7,084 bases of DNA, from NCBI GenBank assembly GCA_002311635.1, contig DBZJ01000015.1, forward strand, positions 1-7,084, written 5' to 3'. Each line of letters begins with the position of its first letter. Within the stretch, counting starts at the first letter, position 1. The notes below the pieces were generated by a model, which was not told the DNA's origin, ran no database searches, and saw only the letters and a list, made by a program, of their open reading frames with translations. Source of the DNA: Syntrophaceae bacterium UBA1163. Its GTDB lineage: Bacteria; Desulfobacterota; BSN033; UBA1163. The position numbers were made by a program, and so were the translations under genes. Below are positions 6,437 through 7,084 of the stretch, one piece after another.

Positions 6437-6503
6437 CGAACCACGTAGGGTTCGTGGCTCGCCCTAAACCTCGCATGGTTTAGGGCGCCACTCCTAACTG
6501 CAC
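6433..6503 (+). repeat. Composite palindromic repeat A-B-C, copy 3 (after tRNA-Arg)
   Basis: Unit A: GCCACGAACC (6433-6442), loop ACGTAG, GGTTCGTGGC (6449-6458); perfect 10 bp starting on the tRNA-Arg discriminator and CCA. Unit B: GCCCTAAACC (6461-6470), loop TCGCAT, GGTTTAGGGC (6477-6486); perfect 10 bp. Tail C, 6487-6503, starts GCCA and ends TGCAC, one base longer than in copies 1 and 2. The A-loop is identical to that of copy 2, although the stem differs at two paired positions. Confidence 0.85.
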
Positions 6504-6508
6504 CACAT

Positions 6509-6530
6509 CCTGAACTCAACGTAGTTCAGG
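6509..6530 (+). repeat. Solitary palindromic unit B upstream of tadA
   Basis: CCTGAACT (6509-6516), loop CAACGT, AGTTCAGG (6523-6530); 8 bp perfect. Its 3' arm overlaps AGGTGG (6528-6533), the only Shine-Dalgarno-like purine run before tadA. Confidence 0.75.
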
Positions 6531-6564
6531 TGGTCAGTCATCGGTGATTTATCTGAAATCGAGA

Positions 6565-7084
6565 ATGAAAGATAACGAAGCTGACGAAAAGTATATGAGG
6601 ATGGCACTGGAGGAAGCAGAGAAGGCTGGCCAGGGAGGGGAAATACCGGTGGGTGCCGTTCTATTGAAAGGGGATCAGGTGCTTGCAAGAGATCATAACC
6701 GATGCATCGAACTCAACGATCCCACTGCCCATGCGGAAATCCTTGTCCTTCGAAAAGGAGGAAAGAGTCTAGGAAATTACCGCTTAAACGAAACAGTGAT
6801 GTATGTGACGGCTGAGCCCTGTCCCATGTGCGTTTCCGCAATGGTTCACGGCAGGATACGGCGATTGGTCTATGGGACACTTGAGCCGAAGTTTGGGGCA
6901 GTGGAATCGAAGTTCCGATTGTTGGACGACCATGGTTTAAATCACAAGGTAAACGTGGACCGCGGTGTTCTTGGAAAAGAATGTGCTGAAGTATTGAAAA
7001 CATTTTTTAAGGAACGAAGGGGAAGCGAAAGTTACGGGTTGAGAGTTATGAGTTCAGAGTTAGGAGAGTGTGCTAAATTTAGTT
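6565..7084 (+). CDS. tadA: TadA, tRNA-specific adenosine deaminase (open at right edge)
   Basis: A zinc-dependent deaminase that converts adenosine 34 of tRNA-Arg(ACG) to inosine. The frame is open from ATG 6565 to the window end (173 codons, no stop). Visible motifs are EIPVGAVL (about 25-32), HAE with zinc ligand His56 and catalytic Glu58, and PCPMC with zinc ligands Cys86 and Cys89, followed by GRIRRLVYG and the C-terminal helix ECAEVLKTFFKERR (about 139-152), where TadA cores normally end. ATG 6565 gives a family-like N-terminus (DEKYMRMALEEA). GTG 6544, with AGGTGG 10 nt upstream, and ATG 6595 are alternatives; no start has a strong ribosome site. Residues after 156 are encoded by heptanucleotide repeats and are probably not part of the ancestral protein. 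The substrate tRNA lies 128 bp upstream. Confidence 0.95.
   Translation, partial: MKDNEADEKYMRMALEEAEKAGQGGEIPVGAVLLKGDQVLARDHNRCIELNDPTAHAEILVLRKGGKSLGNYRLNETVMYVTAEPCPMCVSAMVHGRIRRLVYGTLEPKFGAVESKFRLLDDHGLNHKVNVDRGVLGKECAEVLKTFFKERRGSESYGLRVMSSELGECAKFS
7031..7065 (+). repeat. Five-unit GTTNNGR heptanucleotide array inside the tadA frame
   Basis: Five consecutive 7-nt units, each starting GTT (7031, 7038, 7045, 7052, 7059) and closely related to the GTTAAGA array after serS, in the same orientation. They are read in frame with tadA without a stop. The array may continue in degenerate form to the window end. Confidence 0.7.

Noticed and set aside
6285..6519. Overlapping frames on both strands across tRNA-Arg (PIAQMDRASDYESAGRVFESP on plus; VIRTPDLRIRSPTLYPSELW on minus)
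   Set aside because: Both are translations of the tRNA-Arg gene itself, a common spurious annotation. Neither has a ribosome site.

Overview
This window reads as ordinary bacterial chromosome of moderate GC content. The order serS, tRNA-Ser genes, tRNA-Arg(ACG), tadA, together with the uvrA, DUF4870-like and GerMN-domain genes and the heptanucleotide repeat arrays, suggests a deltaproteobacterial (Desulfobacterota-type) genome. That assignment is inferred from gene content and order; no search was possible.

Left half (1-5063): four protein genes, all on the plus strand. The 3' nineteen-twentieths or so of uvrA (nucleotide excision repair) enters from the left edge. A good sigma70-type promoter overlaps its stop codon. 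Next come a small three-helix membrane protein (DUF4870/Tic20-like) and, overlapping it by 26 bp, a membrane-anchored GerMN-domain protein. A second probable promoter lies before serS, the complete seryl-tRNA synthetase gene.

Right half (5064-7084): a tRNA and repeat region. A 16-unit GTTAAGA array follows serS. Then come a tRNA-Ser-like gene whose T arm is missing (5201-5320), an intact tRNA-Ser(UGA) (5431-5518), an intact tRNA-Ser(GCU) (5680-5772), a gene for a small exported protein (6002-6346), tRNA-Arg(ACG) (6360-6436), and tadA, the tRNA adenosine deaminase gene, which is still open at the right edge. SerRS sits beside its tRNA-Ser substrates and TadA beside the tRNA it is known to edit. 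The stretch 5548-5679 holds no gene I can support, only two isolated GTTAAGA-like heptamers at 5633 and 5649.

The most unusual feature is a family of small palindromes packed between the tRNA genes. The typical unit is a 10-bp stem with a 6-nt loop. Nine copies, read in one orientation, share the loop pattern AYGTNR. Their stems differ but keep pairing through paired changes. Units occur as inverted A-B pairs. Three times a complete A-B-C composite of about 70 bp starts exactly at the discriminator base and CCA of a tRNA (the degenerate tRNA-Ser, tRNA-Ser(GCU) and tRNA-Arg), so the CCA end forms the first part of the hairpin. The family could be a REP/BIME-like mobile repeat that favours tRNA 3' ends, or a structured tRNA trailer. 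The sequence alone does not decide between them.
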